64,000 nucleotides of DNA from SAR202 cluster bacterium bin16 (GCA_002238425.1 MPMJ01000003.1:62001-126000), one strand, 5' to 3'; shown: positions 15,590-23,481, counted from the stretch's first letter. Made by a program: numbers and translations. The notes: generated by a model from the sequence alone, not told the origin.

Positions 15590-16735
15590 CTACCCCCAGA
15601 GCCGGTCGGAGGCGATGGCCGCGCCTTCTGTCAGCGACTCCAGCTTGCGGAAGATGATGTCCGGGTCCATCTTCCCGTAGCCCGCGAACGTGCCGAAGCC
15701 GCAGTCCGTCCCCGCCAGCACCCGCTCGCGCCCAACGATGGCAGTGAACGTCTCGATGCGCTGCGCAACCAGCTCCGGGTGCTCCACGAAGTTGCTGGTT
15801 GAATCGAGCACGCCGGGGATCAGCACCTTGTCGTCCGGGATGTCGGCGTCGCGCCAGTCCTTCCACTCGTGGGCGTGGCGCGGGTTCGACGCCTCGAACT
15901 GGATGGCGGTCGGCTTCGCCCGCAGGATGATGGGCATGATCTTCGACACAGCGATGTCGTAGTCGTGAGGCCCCTCGTAGTTGCCCCAGCAGACATGCAT
16001 CCGCACGGACTCCGCGGGCACGTTCTCCAGCGCACCGTTCAGCACGTCGATATGGTGCTCGGCACGGCGGATGAACTCCTCCTCGGTGAGCCCTTGGAAG
16101 CCGGTGTGGAACGCCATCGCCAGGTCGGGACAGTCCACCTGCAGCACGAACCCCGCGCCGACGATGGCCTCGTACTCCTCCTGCATCGCCGCGCCCAACG
16201 CCTCGATGTACGCCTCGTGCGTCGGGTAGTAGGCGTTCGGCATGAACACGGAGGCAACGCCCGGCGAGGACGAGGTCATGAACGCATCGGTCACCCCCGC
16301 CCCGTCCAGCGCCGCCTTGAAGTTCTCGAGGTCCTTCCGCAGCGGCTCCCGGTCCTTGACCTCCACCGGCCCCACGCACTGGGGACGCCGCATCGGCTGG
16401 TCGCCGGTCATGCGGGCCATCTTGGCCCGAAAGTCGGGGTACGGCGCCACGTCCAGGTTGGGGCGGCGCGCGCTGTCGCCCTCGAAGCCGGTGAGCCGGT
16501 CCTTGGCGTAGGTGGAGTAGGCGACCTTGCTCATCTCGCCGTCGCTCACAACGTCGACGCCCGCGGCGTGCTGCCGCGCAACGATGTCGGCAACGCCCTG
16601 CCGCACGAGCGCGTCCAGTTCATCGGCGTCGTACTCCTCCTCGCGCTCCTTCTTCAGGAGTTGCGCGGCAACGTCGTCCGGACGCGGCAGGCTGCCGACG
16701 TGGGTCGTGAGGATGCGGTCTGTGGAAAGTTTCAT
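15590..16735 (-). CDS. cobalamin-independent methionine synthase-like (MetE C-terminal domain) protein
   Basis: 381 residues matching the catalytic half of MetE, without the N-terminal duplicate. The start MKLSTDRILTTHVGSLPRP is the family signature. Zinc ligands appear as HVCWGNYEGPHDYDI (His-x-Cys at about residues 247-249) and the late Cys in GTDCGFGTF, with Glu between. Single-domain MetE-like proteins are often core methionine synthases or methyltransferases acting on other thiols, so the methyl donor is uncertain. ATG 16735 sits about 30 bp downstream of a TATAAT on the minus strand (16765-16770) that is part of the shared divergent promoter with the GNAT gene. Confidence 0.8.
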   Translation of the reverse strand: MKLSTDRILTTHVGSLPRPDDVAAQLLKKEREEEYDADELDALVRQGVADIVARQHAAGVDVVSDGEMSKVAYSTYAKDRLTGFEGDSARRPNLDVAPYPDFRAKMARMTGDQPMRRPQCVGPVEVKDREPLRKDLENFKAALDGAGVTDAFMTSSSPGVASVFMPNAYYPTHEAYIEALGAAMQEEYEAIVGAGFVLQVDCPDLAMAFHTGFQGLTEEEFIRRAEHHIDVLNGALENVPAESVRMHVCWGNYEGPHDYDIAVSKIMPIILRAKPTAIQFEASNPRHAHEWKDWRDADIPDDKVLIPGVLDSTSNFVEHPELVAQRIETFTAIVGRERVLAGTDCGFGTFAGYGKMDPDIIFRKLESLTEGAAIASDRLWG

Positions 16736-16756
16736 GGAAGCGCTCCGGAGAAAAGG

Positions 16757-16793
16757 TGAACCGGATTATAGCGGCGCTCCTATAATCACGGCA
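16757..16793. promoter_or_regulatory. symmetrical divergent promoter
   Basis: ATTATAG (16765-16771) and CTATAAT (16780-16786) form a perfect 7-bp inverted repeat 8 bp apart. Each arm is a consensus TATAAT -10 box facing outward: the left one toward the MetE-like gene, the right one toward the GNAT gene. Each -35 zone therefore overlaps the other promoter's start region. Neither -35 is close to TTGACA. Confidence 0.6.
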
Positions 16794-17233
16794 TGGCCGG
16801 ACAGCAGAGCATCGAAGTACGTGTGGCCTCCAATGACGGCGACACGCACGGCGCGTTCGCGGTGCGGCACGAGGTCTTCATCGTTGAGCAGGACGTGCCG
16901 CCGGAGCTGGAGCGCGACGACGCGGACGACAGCGCCGTGCACGTTGTCGCGAGCGACGGAGCGGCGGTCATCGGCACGGCACGGCTGACACGGGATGGAG
17001 AGGCGCGGATAGGGCGTGTGGCGGTGTTGCCCGCGTGGCGTCGCCGCGGCATCGCGGGGCTGCTGCTGGCGGCGCTGGAATCCGAGGCTCGCAGGCTCGG
17101 CATCGCAGAGGTGAGCCTGCACTCACAGACGTATGTGCAGGCGCTCTACGAGCGGCATGGGTATGCGGTTACCGGGTCGGGATTCGTTGAGGCTGGGATA
17201 GACCACGTGCCGATGGCGAAGCGGCTCCTTTAG
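16793..17233 (+). CDS. GNAT-family N-acetyltransferase (ElaA-like)
   Basis: 146 residues, a single GNAT fold. The acetyl-CoA pyrophosphate loop is RVAVLPAWRRRGIAGLLLAA (Q/R-x-x-G-x-G/A type) at about residues 76-95. The N-terminal FAVRHEVFIVEQDVPPELERDD and C-terminal LYERHGYAVTGSGFVEAGIDHVPM strings are those of ElaA/YjcF-type acetyltransferases. The ATG lies only 6 bp after TATAAT, so the transcript would start at or next to the start codon and translation would be leaderless. Acceptor substrate unknown. Confidence 0.82.
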   Translation: MAGQQSIEVRVASNDGDTHGAFAVRHEVFIVEQDVPPELERDDADDSAVHVVASDGAAVIGTARLTRDGEARIGRVAVLPAWRRRGIAGLLLAALESEARRLGIAEVSLHSQTYVQALYERHGYAVTGSGFVEAGIDHVPMAKRLL

Positions 17234-17247
17234 CCTCCCCCAGCCAG

Positions 17248-17787
17248 CTACGATGAGACGGCGGCTCGCGCCGGATGGGGCGGCTGCTTGAGCACGAATG
17301 ATCCGCGCACGTCACGCAGGCTCATCGCGCCGCTCTCCAGCAGTGCTCCGCGTATGCCGGGGCGGTGGCGCGTTCGAACGTCCACGGCGATGAGCGCGTA
17401 GCCGGCAGCAAGCAGCGCCTCGTACTCGGCGGCGTGCTCGTCGTCGAGCCCCTCCTCGCCAGCGGACATGGCCCCGATCCAGGAGCCGAACGCCGCGCCG
17501 AACTTCCAGACCGTCGCCGCCAGCAGGATCTTCACGTTGATGTCCATCGGGTAAACGAGCAGCGCGATGAGCGACGGCACTTCGATGATGAGCGAGCCCC
17601 AGATGCCCCACTTTATCGCCGCTCGCAGCATGCTCTCTCCCCGCCGCGCAAGACGCGGGGGTGCAGGACCGTCATCCGGCAGCACATAGGTGACGCCCGT
17701 GCGGTCGCCGAAGCCTGCCTTTTCCAGCAACTGCTCAGCGGCAACGGCAGCCGTACGGTGTTCGAATATGCCGACGACGGCGGTCAT
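17248..17787 (-). CDS. putative stress-type membrane protein of unknown function
   Basis: 179 residues. The N-terminus TAVVGIFEHRTAAVAAEQLLEKAGF resembles the small alpha/beta domain of YflT/general-stress-17M-like proteins, which sense or mark membranes. Two hydrophobic segments follow at about residues 60-80 (WGIWGSLIIEVPSLIALLVYP) and 86-108 (ILLAATVWKFGAAFGSWIGAM). A short soluble tail completes it. The start overlaps the stop of the upstream dienelactone hydrolase (ATGA), so the two are translationally coupled. No enzymatic residues are recognised. Confidence 0.6.
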   Translation of the reverse strand: MTAVVGIFEHRTAAVAAEQLLEKAGFGDRTGVTYVLPDDGPAPPRLARRGESMLRAAIKWGIWGSLIIEVPSLIALLVYPMDINVKILLAATVWKFGAAFGSWIGAMSAGEEGLDDEHAAEYEALLAAGYALIAVDVRTRHRPGIRGALLESGAMSLRDVRGSFVLKQPPHPARAAVSS

Positions 17788-18545
17788 GCGACGGGCTCCC
17801 TCGCTTTCAGTGCGCTGTCGAAGAAACCTATGAGCTTCGGCCAGGAGTCGGCGGAGATCTCCGGATCGTAGCGCACGGGATTGTAGGGGTCGTTGAAGGC
17901 GTGCTGGCCGTTGGGGTAGCGGTGGAAGGTGAACGGCTTACCTTCGGCGCGGAGCGCGGCTTCCAGCTTGTCCACGTCGGGTGGCGCCGGGTTAGCGTCC
18001 AGATCGCCGAAGAAGCCGGTGAGCGCACAGTCCAACTCCGCGGTGAGGCTCAGCGGGGCAGGGCCGTCGCCCCACGGCAGGTCGACATCCACGCCGTAGA
18101 AGTCCGCGCAGGCGGCGAACTCTTTCGTGCGCACTGCGAGCATGAAGGCGATGCGCCCGCCGATGCAGAAGCCGGTGACGCCGAACGGGCCGGACACGTC
18201 CGGCAGTCCTCGCAGGTGTTCCAGGCAGCCGAGCATGTCCTGCAGCAGTTCGTCGTCGCGGAGGCTGTCTTTCAGCGGCATCGCGACTTCGCGGCGCGCC
18301 GGGTCTTCGAAGGCGTATCCAGTCAACTGGTCGTTCGTCACATTGGAGCGGTGGAAGAGGTAGGGCGCGATAGCGGCATAGCCCGCCTCAGCGAGCCCGT
18401 CGCACTTCTCCCGCACGAACCGGTCTACGCCGAATACGTGCATCGCCACGACGACACCGGGGTGCGGACCGGGGGCATCCGGCAGGGCCAGGTATGCGTC
18501 CACCGGCTTGCCGTCAACGTCTATGCTCACCCACTCGGATGCCAT
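17784..18545 (-). CDS. dienelactone hydrolase family protein
   Basis: 253-residue alpha/beta-hydrolase. The nucleophile elbow is GFCIGGR (Cys, at about residues 122-128), which marks dienelactone hydrolases rather than serine esterases. The acid is likely in FGDLDANPAPPDVD and the catalytic His in YPNGQHAFND. The enzyme class opens the lactone ring of dienelactones in chloroaromatic or other ring cleavage routes, but many members have other substrates. A paralogue with the same layout lies at 45195-45998. It is followed by an overlapping membrane protein gene and lies downstream of the quinone-reductase gene on the same strand. Confidence 0.85.
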   Translation of the reverse strand: MASEWVSIDVDGKPVDAYLALPDAPGPHPGVVVAMHVFGVDRFVREKCDGLAEAGYAAIAPYLFHRSNVTNDQLTGYAFEDPARREVAMPLKDSLRDDELLQDMLGCLEHLRGLPDVSGPFGVTGFCIGGRIAFMLAVRTKEFAACADFYGVDVDLPWGDGPAPLSLTAELDCALTGFFGDLDANPAPPDVDKLEAALRAEGKPFTFHRYPNGQHAFNDPYNPVRYDPEISADSWPKLIGFFDSALKAREPVA

Positions 18546-18566
18546 CGCCTTCCTCCTTCGTACGGG

Positions 18567-19532
18567 TCAGTTCTCGTCGCTGATGACGAGCGCGCTCTTG
18601 CCCTTGATCTGACGCGACTCCTGGTAGCGATGGGCCTCGGCGGCCTCCGCGAGAGGCCACGTCCGGTCTATGGTGGGTTCGAGTTTGCCCTCACCGAACC
18701 AGCCAAGGATCATCTCGAAGTCCTCTCGCGGCGTTTGTCCACCGCCGGCGCCCATTATCGAAACGCCGTTGCGGTAGAGGTCGGCCACAGGGAAGGCGGT
18801 CTCTCGTCCGCCGGCGCCACCGAACACCGAGAGCCGTCCGCCTCGTGCCAAGGCGGTGATGCCCTTTGCGAGAACGTCCCCTCCGATGCCGTCCACGATG
18901 ACGTCGACGCCGCGCCCGCCGGTCAGGCGCTTCGCCTCAGCGACGAAGTCCTGCTCCACGTAGTTGATGCCGTGATCCAGCCCGTACTGGGCCGCCCATT
19001 CGAGCTTCTCGGCGCTGCTGGCAGTGCCCAGAACGGTCATGCCCAACTGCTTCGCGAGCTGGATGGCAGCGACGCCAACACCGCTCGCAGCGGCCTGCAC
19101 GAGGACGGTGTCGCCCTCGTTGCCGCCACCACGGACACGGAGCGCCGACCATGCAGTCGTATAGATGATGGCGACGGTCGACGCCTCGACGAGGCTGAGG
19201 TTGCCCGGCACAGCGTAGATCGAGCGTTCAGGGACAGCGACGTATTCCGCGTAGGAGTACGGCGGCTGCCGCACGATGACGCGGTCGCCGACGCTCACGG
19301 ATGAAACGTCCTTCCCGACCTGTGCGACAACACCAGCGCCCTCTATCCCGAGCATCGCGGGGAACTCTACCACCTGCCCCATGCGCCCGCCGCGCCGCGA
19401 CACCTCCGCAGGGTTGACGCCGGAGGCCGCGAGTCGCACGAGCACGTCGCCATCGCCGGGTTCGGGGTCGGGGACGTCCTCGATGCGCAACACCTCAGGC
19501 CCGCCGAGTTCGTGGTATCGCACCGCCTTCAT
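18567..19532 (-). CDS. zinc-independent quinone oxidoreductase / alcohol dehydrogenase family
   Basis: 321 residues, MDR superfamily, quinone oxidoreductase-like. The N-terminus MKAVRYHELGGPEVLRIEDVPDPEP and the segment ASGVNPAEVSRRGG are typical; it lacks the structural zinc cysteines. The dinucleotide loop QAAASGVGVAAIQLAKQLG (about residues 135-153) favours NADPH, with TASSAEK at the second strand. Substrates in the family are quinones or alpha,beta-unsaturated carbonyls. It sits 21 bp upstream of the dienelactone hydrolase gene and 70 bp downstream of the acyl-CoA dehydrogenase gene, in one minus-strand group. Confidence 0.85.
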   Translation of the reverse strand: MKAVRYHELGGPEVLRIEDVPDPEPGDGDVLVRLAASGVNPAEVSRRGGRMGQVVEFPAMLGIEGAGVVAQVGKDVSSVSVGDRVIVRQPPYSYAEYVAVPERSIYAVPGNLSLVEASTVAIIYTTAWSALRVRGGGNEGDTVLVQAAASGVGVAAIQLAKQLGMTVLGTASSAEKLEWAAQYGLDHGINYVEQDFVAEAKRLTGGRGVDVIVDGIGGDVLAKGITALARGGRLSVFGGAGGRETAFPVADLYRNGVSIMGAGGGQTPREDFEMILGWFGEGKLEPTIDRTWPLAEAAEAHRYQESRQIKGKSALVISDEN

Positions 19533-19602
19533 ACCGTTCGCGCCTCCTGCGTACCGATTATGCGCTCACCGCGCAGACGGGGCAAACCATCGTGCCCGTG
19601 AG

Positions 19603-20769
19603 CTAGGAGATGGCGTTGATGCCGGTCAGGTGGCGCCCCAGGATGAGCTGGTGCATGTGCTGGGTGCCCTCGTAGGTGTGCACCGTCTCAAGGTTCATCG
19701 CGTGGCGCATCGGCGGGAGGTCGTCGGTGATGCCGGCCGCGCCGAGCAGGTCGCGACTGGTGCGCGCGATCTCCAGCGCAGCGAGGGTGTTGCTGTACTT
19801 CGCCATGCTGACGTGCGACCAGTGCAGCGTGCTCGCGCCCTTCAATCGCCCCAGTTGCAGCGCGAGCAGCTGCGCCTTCGAGAGCGACGTGGCCATGTCG
19901 GCGAGCTTCTGCTGCACGAGCTGGAACGACGCAAGCGGACGCCCGAACTGCTCCCGCTCCTTCGTGTATTCGATGGCGGTGTGCAGGCAGTCCGCAGCCG
20001 CTCCGCAAACGCCCCAGACGATGCTGTAACGCGCCGCGTTGAGGCACGCCAGCGCCGAACCGAGCCCGCGCGTGCCGGGAAGCAGCGCGTCTTCTCCTAC
20101 CCGCACGTCCTCCAGCAAGAGCGCGCTGGTCACGCTCATCCGCATCGAGAGCTTGTTATGGATGTCCTCGCGGCGTACTCCGGGCAGCGTCGTGTCCACC
20201 AGGAAGCCTCTTATCGCATCGCCCAGCTTCGCCCAGACCACCACGACATCGGCGATGCCGGCGTTCGTAATCCACATCTTGCCGCCGTTGAGCGTGAAAC
20301 CATCCGAGGTTTCGACGGCGTGCGTTTCCATCCCCGCCGGGTCGGAGCCGTGGTCGGCCTCAGTCAGCCCAAAGGCGCCGAGGACCCGGCCCGCGGCCAT
20401 GTCTGGCAGGTAACGCTCGCGGTGTTCCTCGGTGCCGAACTCATAGATGGCGGTCATCGCCAGCGAGGACTGGACAGACGCGAAGGAGCGGTAGCCGGAG
20501 TCGGCGCGCTCCAGTTCCTGCATGACGAGGCCGTAGGCGACCGGGCCTAGTCCGGCGCAGCTGTAGCCTTCCAGATGCGCTCCAAAGAGGCCCAATTCGC
20601 CCATGCGGGGAACGAGCTCCAGCGGGAATGTACCCTCGCGGAAGTGGGGGACAACGGCAGGCATCGCCTCCGCCTCGACGAAGTCGCGCACGGTGTCGCG
20701 CACCTGGCGTTCGTCGTCGGTGAGTTGGGACTCGATGTCCAGAAGGTCTATGCCGCGGTAGGGCTGCAT
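19603..20769 (-). CDS. acyl-CoA dehydrogenase, glutaryl-CoA dehydrogenase-like
   Basis: 388-residue FAD flavoprotein. The opening SQLTDDERQVRDTVRDFVE and MGELGLFGAHLEGYSCAGLG fit the glutaryl-CoA dehydrogenase subgroup. The FASVQSSLAMTAIYEFGTEEHRERYLP segment and the FAD/substrate loop GLTEADHGSDPAGMETHA strengthen this. The catalytic Glu lies in NLETVHTYEGTQHMHQLILG near the C-terminus. If a true GCDH it would decarboxylate glutaryl-CoA to crotonyl-CoA in lysine/aromatic breakdown. A medium-chain specificity cannot be excluded. It is the first gene of a minus-strand group; repeated TGGCCACCT units lie 70-220 bp upstream. Confidence 0.82.
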   Translation of the reverse strand: MQPYRGIDLLDIESQLTDDERQVRDTVRDFVEAEAMPAVVPHFREGTFPLELVPRMGELGLFGAHLEGYSCAGLGPVAYGLVMQELERADSGYRSFASVQSSLAMTAIYEFGTEEHRERYLPDMAAGRVLGAFGLTEADHGSDPAGMETHAVETSDGFTLNGGKMWITNAGIADVVVVWAKLGDAIRGFLVDTTLPGVRREDIHNKLSMRMSVTSALLLEDVRVGEDALLPGTRGLGSALACLNAARYSIVWGVCGAAADCLHTAIEYTKEREQFGRPLASFQLVQQKLADMATSLSKAQLLALQLGRLKGASTLHWSHVSMAKYSNTLAALEIARTSRDLLGAAGITDDLPPMRHAMNLETVHTYEGTQHMHQLILGRHLTGINAIS

Positions 20770-20841
20770 GGGAGGCCTCGCTACTTCAGTTTCCAGGGAG
20801 TGATTCTAGCAAGCGCGGCAGGTTGGCTCCTGCATCGTGAT

Positions 20842-20989
20842 CAAGGTGGCCAACGCCGTCCGAATCTGGCCACCTTGTTGTCCACCGCAGGAGTAAACCG
20901 GACGCTCGATCTGGCCACCTTGGCCACCTTGTGATGCCGGGAGTCAGGCCGTGGCCTGCTTCCCGTGAAAAACCGAACAAGGTGGCCAA
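20842..20989. repeat. cluster of TGGCCACCT 9-bp repeats in both orientations
   Basis: Five copies: minus-strand TTGGCCACCTTG at 20842-20853 and 20978-20989; plus-strand TGGCCACCTTG at 20867-20877; and a perfect tandem pair TGGCCACCT TGGCCACCT at 20912-20929, preceded by GATC. The layout GATC + two 9-mers + TTG also occurs at 43923-43943 on the minus strand with the sister unit TGGCACTCT. It lies just upstream of the acyl-CoA dehydrogenase gene, so it could be an operator array or a small mobile repeat. Confidence 0.8.
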
Positions 20990-21159
20990 CGAATTCAAAA
21001 GTTGGGGCAGGACGATGGGTCGTGTTGTCGGCTGCGCTTCCAGTTCGCGAGCGCGGTCAACGGGGAGGGTGAGACGCCGAGTCATGCAGCCAGCGTAACG
21101 GACGCAGGGGCGACCGGGGAAGGGGCAGATGTCGCAACATCAGCACCTGCACGGCGGGC

Positions 21160-21187
21160 GAGGTTCCTGCCTCCGCAGGAACGACGG
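21160..21187. repeat. REP-like palindrome
   Basis: GGTTCCTGCCTCCGCAGGAACGACGG has a TTCCTGC/GCAGGAA stem and the GAACGACGG tail common to dispersed extragenic repeats in many bacteria. A second GGAACGACGG follows at 21200-21209. Confidence 0.5.
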
Positions 21188-21227
21188 ATGCTATTCCCAG
21201 GAACGACGGGAAGAGCGGGCAAAGAGA

Positions 21228-21252
21228 AGCCCTCCGGGTTCTCCGGAGGGCT
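21228..21252 (-). terminator. terminator of the secreted-protein operon
   Basis: On the minus strand AGCCCTCCGG and CCGGAGGGCT form a perfect 10-bp stem with a 5-nt loop, followed by TCTCTTT, 28 bp after the last stop codon of the three-gene operon. Confidence 0.8.
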
Positions 21253-21280
21253 CCGATGTATCGCCTATGCTTCGTGCGGC

Positions 21281-22021
21281 TTACTCGGCGCAGTGGTCAG
21301 GAACGCCCTGCTTGCCCCTCTCAGCCTCCAGGTCCGCGGTCAACTCGGCGATCTGCGCGTCGAGCGTAGCCTCGTAGGAGGGGTAGAACGCGGTCGCGAG
21401 TGCCCAGGCAGCGTCCGAGACGTTGACCGGCTTCTCACCCAGTCCCTCGTCCCTGTCAGCCTGAGCAAGCGCCAACTTGGACTCCAGATCGGCGATGCCA
21501 TCCGCGATGGCGACGCGGTCGCTGACGCGGCAGAAGGCCAACGGCGTGCTGGTGATGACATCGAACGTGCCGGGGTCGATGACACTGAGGGTGCGCATCC
21601 GCTCCACGTTGCCGTCGCCGGGGCCGATGCCGGAGCGCTGGCGGGTGAACCGGCCAAGCGTCCAGACGGTTGTCCAAGCGCCCTGGTCGTTGGCGACGAG
21701 CGTGTTGTTGGCGCTCCTGTTGCTCACATAGTTCGTGATGTCGGAAGGAGTGCCGGGGCCGTCGTTGATGACGAGGATGACCTCCTGCCCAGGAGCGTAG
21801 CCAGAACCCCAGATGCGAACGGTCTCGCGGGACGTGCGCGCGCCCAACTGGTGGTTGACGACCACGTCTCCCGTCACGACGCTCTCGACGCCGGAGATAT
21901 GTCCGTCAGCGGACGCCCTCGGGGTGAGGATGGCATTGCCCGCCACAAGGCCGAGCAGCAGCCCCGCGGCAATAAGCGTGAGAACCACGGCCCGGGGGTG
22001 AGTTGCGATTACCTTAGTCAC
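21281..22021 (-). CDS. secreted protein of unknown function, paralogue 3 of 3
   Basis: 246 residues, last gene of an operon of three homologues. GTG start after AGGAGG. A signal peptide is clear: residues 11-35 are hydrophobic (VVLTLIAAGLLLGLVAGNAIL) and ASADG is the likely cleavage zone. The shared domain has three landmarks: a beta-rich IRGSG/IWGSGYAPGQEVILVIND motif (residues 69-86), WTTVWTLGRFTR (115-126), and a late TPLAFCR. Unlike its paralogues it has a 70-residue helical C-terminal extension (SKLALAQADRDEG, AQIAELTADLEAERGK), probably a coiled coil. No family is recognised; the GSG-x-PG-x-x-V strand pattern resembles IPT/Ig-like surface domains. Confidence 0.7.
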   Translation of the reverse strand: MTKVIATHPRAVVLTLIAAGLLLGLVAGNAILTPRASADGHISGVESVVTGDVVVNHQLGARTSRETVRIWGSGYAPGQEVILVINDGPGTPSDITNYVSNRSANNTLVANDQGAWTTVWTLGRFTRQRSGIGPGDGNVERMRTLSVIDPGTFDVITSTPLAFCRVSDRVAIADGIADLESKLALAQADRDEGLGEKPVNVSDAAWALATAFYPSYEATLDAQIAELTADLEAERGKQGVPDHCAE

Positions 22022-22045
22022 GATTACCTCCTGTGGACCTAACGC

Positions 22046-22645
22046 TTACTTCGAGCAGAAGTTCGGAACTTCCGCGGGTTCCGCGCCTTCTTCAAGATCG
22101 TCATTCCGTTCGTGGTTGCAGAGTCCGAGCGGCGCACTTGCGAGACTGTCGTAGGTTTCGCCGTCCACCGCCCACAGCGTGCTCAGGCGCTCTTCGTTTC
22201 CTTCACCAGCGCCCACGTTCGCACGGGTAAAGCGGCCGATCCGCCAGCTTGTTGCGAACGCGCCGTCGTCGTTGACGATGAGCGGCCACACGCTGCCTCC
22301 GCCGTCCCGGCGGTTTCCAGGGGCACACTCACCCTCGTCGTTCAAACGGCAGTTGCTGATGATGTAGAGAGCGCCCTGGTAGTCATCCAAGAGAAGCACC
22401 ACTTCTCTGCCTGGCGTGAAGCCAGAGCCACGGATCCAGACTTCTTCCGATGACCGGCTCGTACCGGCTACGAAGTTCACTTCGTTCGTAGAGAGCGCGA
22501 TGCTCTCGGTGCCTGTGACGTGCCCGTCTGCACGTACGCCCTGGTATGCCGAAAGGGCAATGGCGAGCGCCAGGCCGGCGATGAGACCGGCAGCGATCAA
22601 GATGGTCGCTGACCGCCTGGTAACTGTTGTCGTAACACCTGTCAC
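22046..22645 (-). CDS. secreted protein of unknown function, paralogue 2 of 3
   Basis: 199 residues, middle gene. GTG start with AGGAGGACTCA upstream. Signal peptide residues 13-35 (ATILIAAGLIAGLALAIALSA), then VRADGHVTGTESI like the paralogues. The core motif is VWIRGSGFTPGREVVLLLDD (about 69-88), then SWRIGRFTRANVGAGEGNEERLSTLWAVDG and APLGLCNHERNDDLEEGAEPAEVPNFCS. The C-terminus carries two Cys that could pair with each other outside the cell (LCN and FCS). It begins 46 bp after the first gene. Function unknown; conserved as a unit with its neighbours. Confidence 0.7.
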   Translation of the reverse strand: MTGVTTTVTRRSATILIAAGLIAGLALAIALSAYQGVRADGHVTGTESIALSTNEVNFVAGTSRSSEEVWIRGSGFTPGREVVLLLDDYQGALYIISNCRLNDEGECAPGNRRDGGGSVWPLIVNDDGAFATSWRIGRFTRANVGAGEGNEERLSTLWAVDGETYDSLASAPLGLCNHERNDDLEEGAEPAEVPNFCSK

Positions 22646-22691
22646 TGAGTCCTCCTGCTCAACGAAAGCTTACTGAAGCCCTGTCTGCTCA

Positions 22692-23336
22692 CTACGATGA
22701 GCAATGGCTGGGTACTGCGGCGGCTTCTGCGCCTTCCGCGAGGTCGTCATTGCGCGTCAGGTTGCAGAGCGCCAGCGGAGCGGTGGCAAGTTCGTCGAAC
22801 GAACCGGCGTCCACTACGCGGACCGACTGCATACCTTCGCCGCCGACGCCTGCACGGGTGAAGCGGCCGAACGTCCACTTGAACCCGAACGCGCCGTCAT
22901 CGTTGGCGGCCACGTCAACGCCCGAAAGAGCGCCGATGTCCGTAGCGACGCCACGCTGGTCAGCGATCAGAACGAGAACGCTCTGGCCGGGGTTGAAGCC
23001 GGAACCGTAGACCCACACAGACGTGGAAGAACTGCGATTCCCCGGCTCGAAGTCTGCTTCGGATGGCGTTACGACGAGGGTCTCCCCGCCGGTAACGTGA
23101 CTATCGGCGCGCGCGCCTTCATTCGTGGCAAGCGCCGCCCCGACGCCGCGCCCCCCCGGCCCCAAGCTCGCGTCGAGGGGGTACACGCGGGGGCCCCCCC
23201 CGCCGGTAACGTGACTATCGGCGCGCGCGCCTTCATTCGTGGCAAGCGCCGCCGCGAGGGCGAGCCCCACCAGAGCGGCAGCGGCCAATGTAACCAATGC
23301 GAACCGCGGCGACAGTAGTGAATGCGTTCGAGTCAC
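22692..23336 (-). CDS. secreted protein of unknown function, paralogue 1 of 3, with internal duplication
   Basis: 214 residues, first gene, GTG start at 23336 after GGAGGAAAG. The signal peptide is LVTLAAAALVGLALAAALA. Directly behind it the segment AALATNEGARADSHVTGG occurs twice, separated by a Gly/Pro-rich insert (GPRVYPLDASLGPGGRGVG). The DNA is a 114-bp in-frame duplication with an added run of G/C homopolymers (23139-23204). Removing one copy gives a normal signal peptide and mature N-terminus, as in the two paralogues. The rest matches them: VWVYGSGFNPGQSVLVLIAD, FKWTFGRFTRAGVGGEG, APLALCNLTRNDD. The duplication may be real or an assembly error. Confidence 0.65.
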   Translation of the reverse strand: MTRTHSLLSPRFALVTLAAAALVGLALAAALATNEGARADSHVTGGGGPRVYPLDASLGPGGRGVGAALATNEGARADSHVTGGETLVVTPSEADFEPGNRSSSTSVWVYGSGFNPGQSVLVLIADQRGVATDIGALSGVDVAANDDGAFGFKWTFGRFTRAGVGGEGMQSVRVVDAGSFDELATAPLALCNLTRNDDLAEGAEAAAVPSHCSS

Positions 23337-23403
23337 GGCTTTCCTCCTTCAACCCGATGCTCACGGCCAAACAACTCGTGCGTGCCGCGAGTGCGGCGCA
23401 GAG

Positions 23404-23431
23404 GCTATAAGGGTTTGCCGCTGCGTGTCAA
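23404..23431 (-). promoter_or_regulatory. sigma70-type promoter of the secreted-protein operon
   Basis: On the minus strand TTGACA (23426-23431 on plus as TGTCAA) is followed after 16 bp by TATAGC (plus 23404-23409). It lies about 68 bp upstream of the first start codon. It is one of the best consensus promoters in the window. Confidence 0.6.
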
Positions 23432-23481
23432 GCGTTCAGCAATCATACCCGATTCTTGCTTTACAGGGAATGCGCAACCCG

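Larger units (their letters stand above)
20770..21280. other. intergenic region with repeat cluster and REP-like element
   Basis: About 510 bp with no convincing gene; the frames present are short, Arg/Pro/Trp-rich and unlike their neighbours. It contains the TGGCCACCT repeat cluster (20842-20989), a REP-like palindrome (21160-21187), and the terminator of the secreted-protein operon (21228-21252), each listed separately. Confidence 0.7.

Noticed and set aside
20842-20989. CRISPR array
   Set aside because: Copies are 9-13 bp, irregularly spaced, in both orientations and without spacers of constant length; no cas genes are near.
20786-21085. 99-codon minus-strand frame in the 20.8-21.1 kb gap
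   Set aside because: Its sequence follows the TGGCCACCT repeats (RWPRWPD, RWTTRWPD); no ribosome site and no conserved motif.
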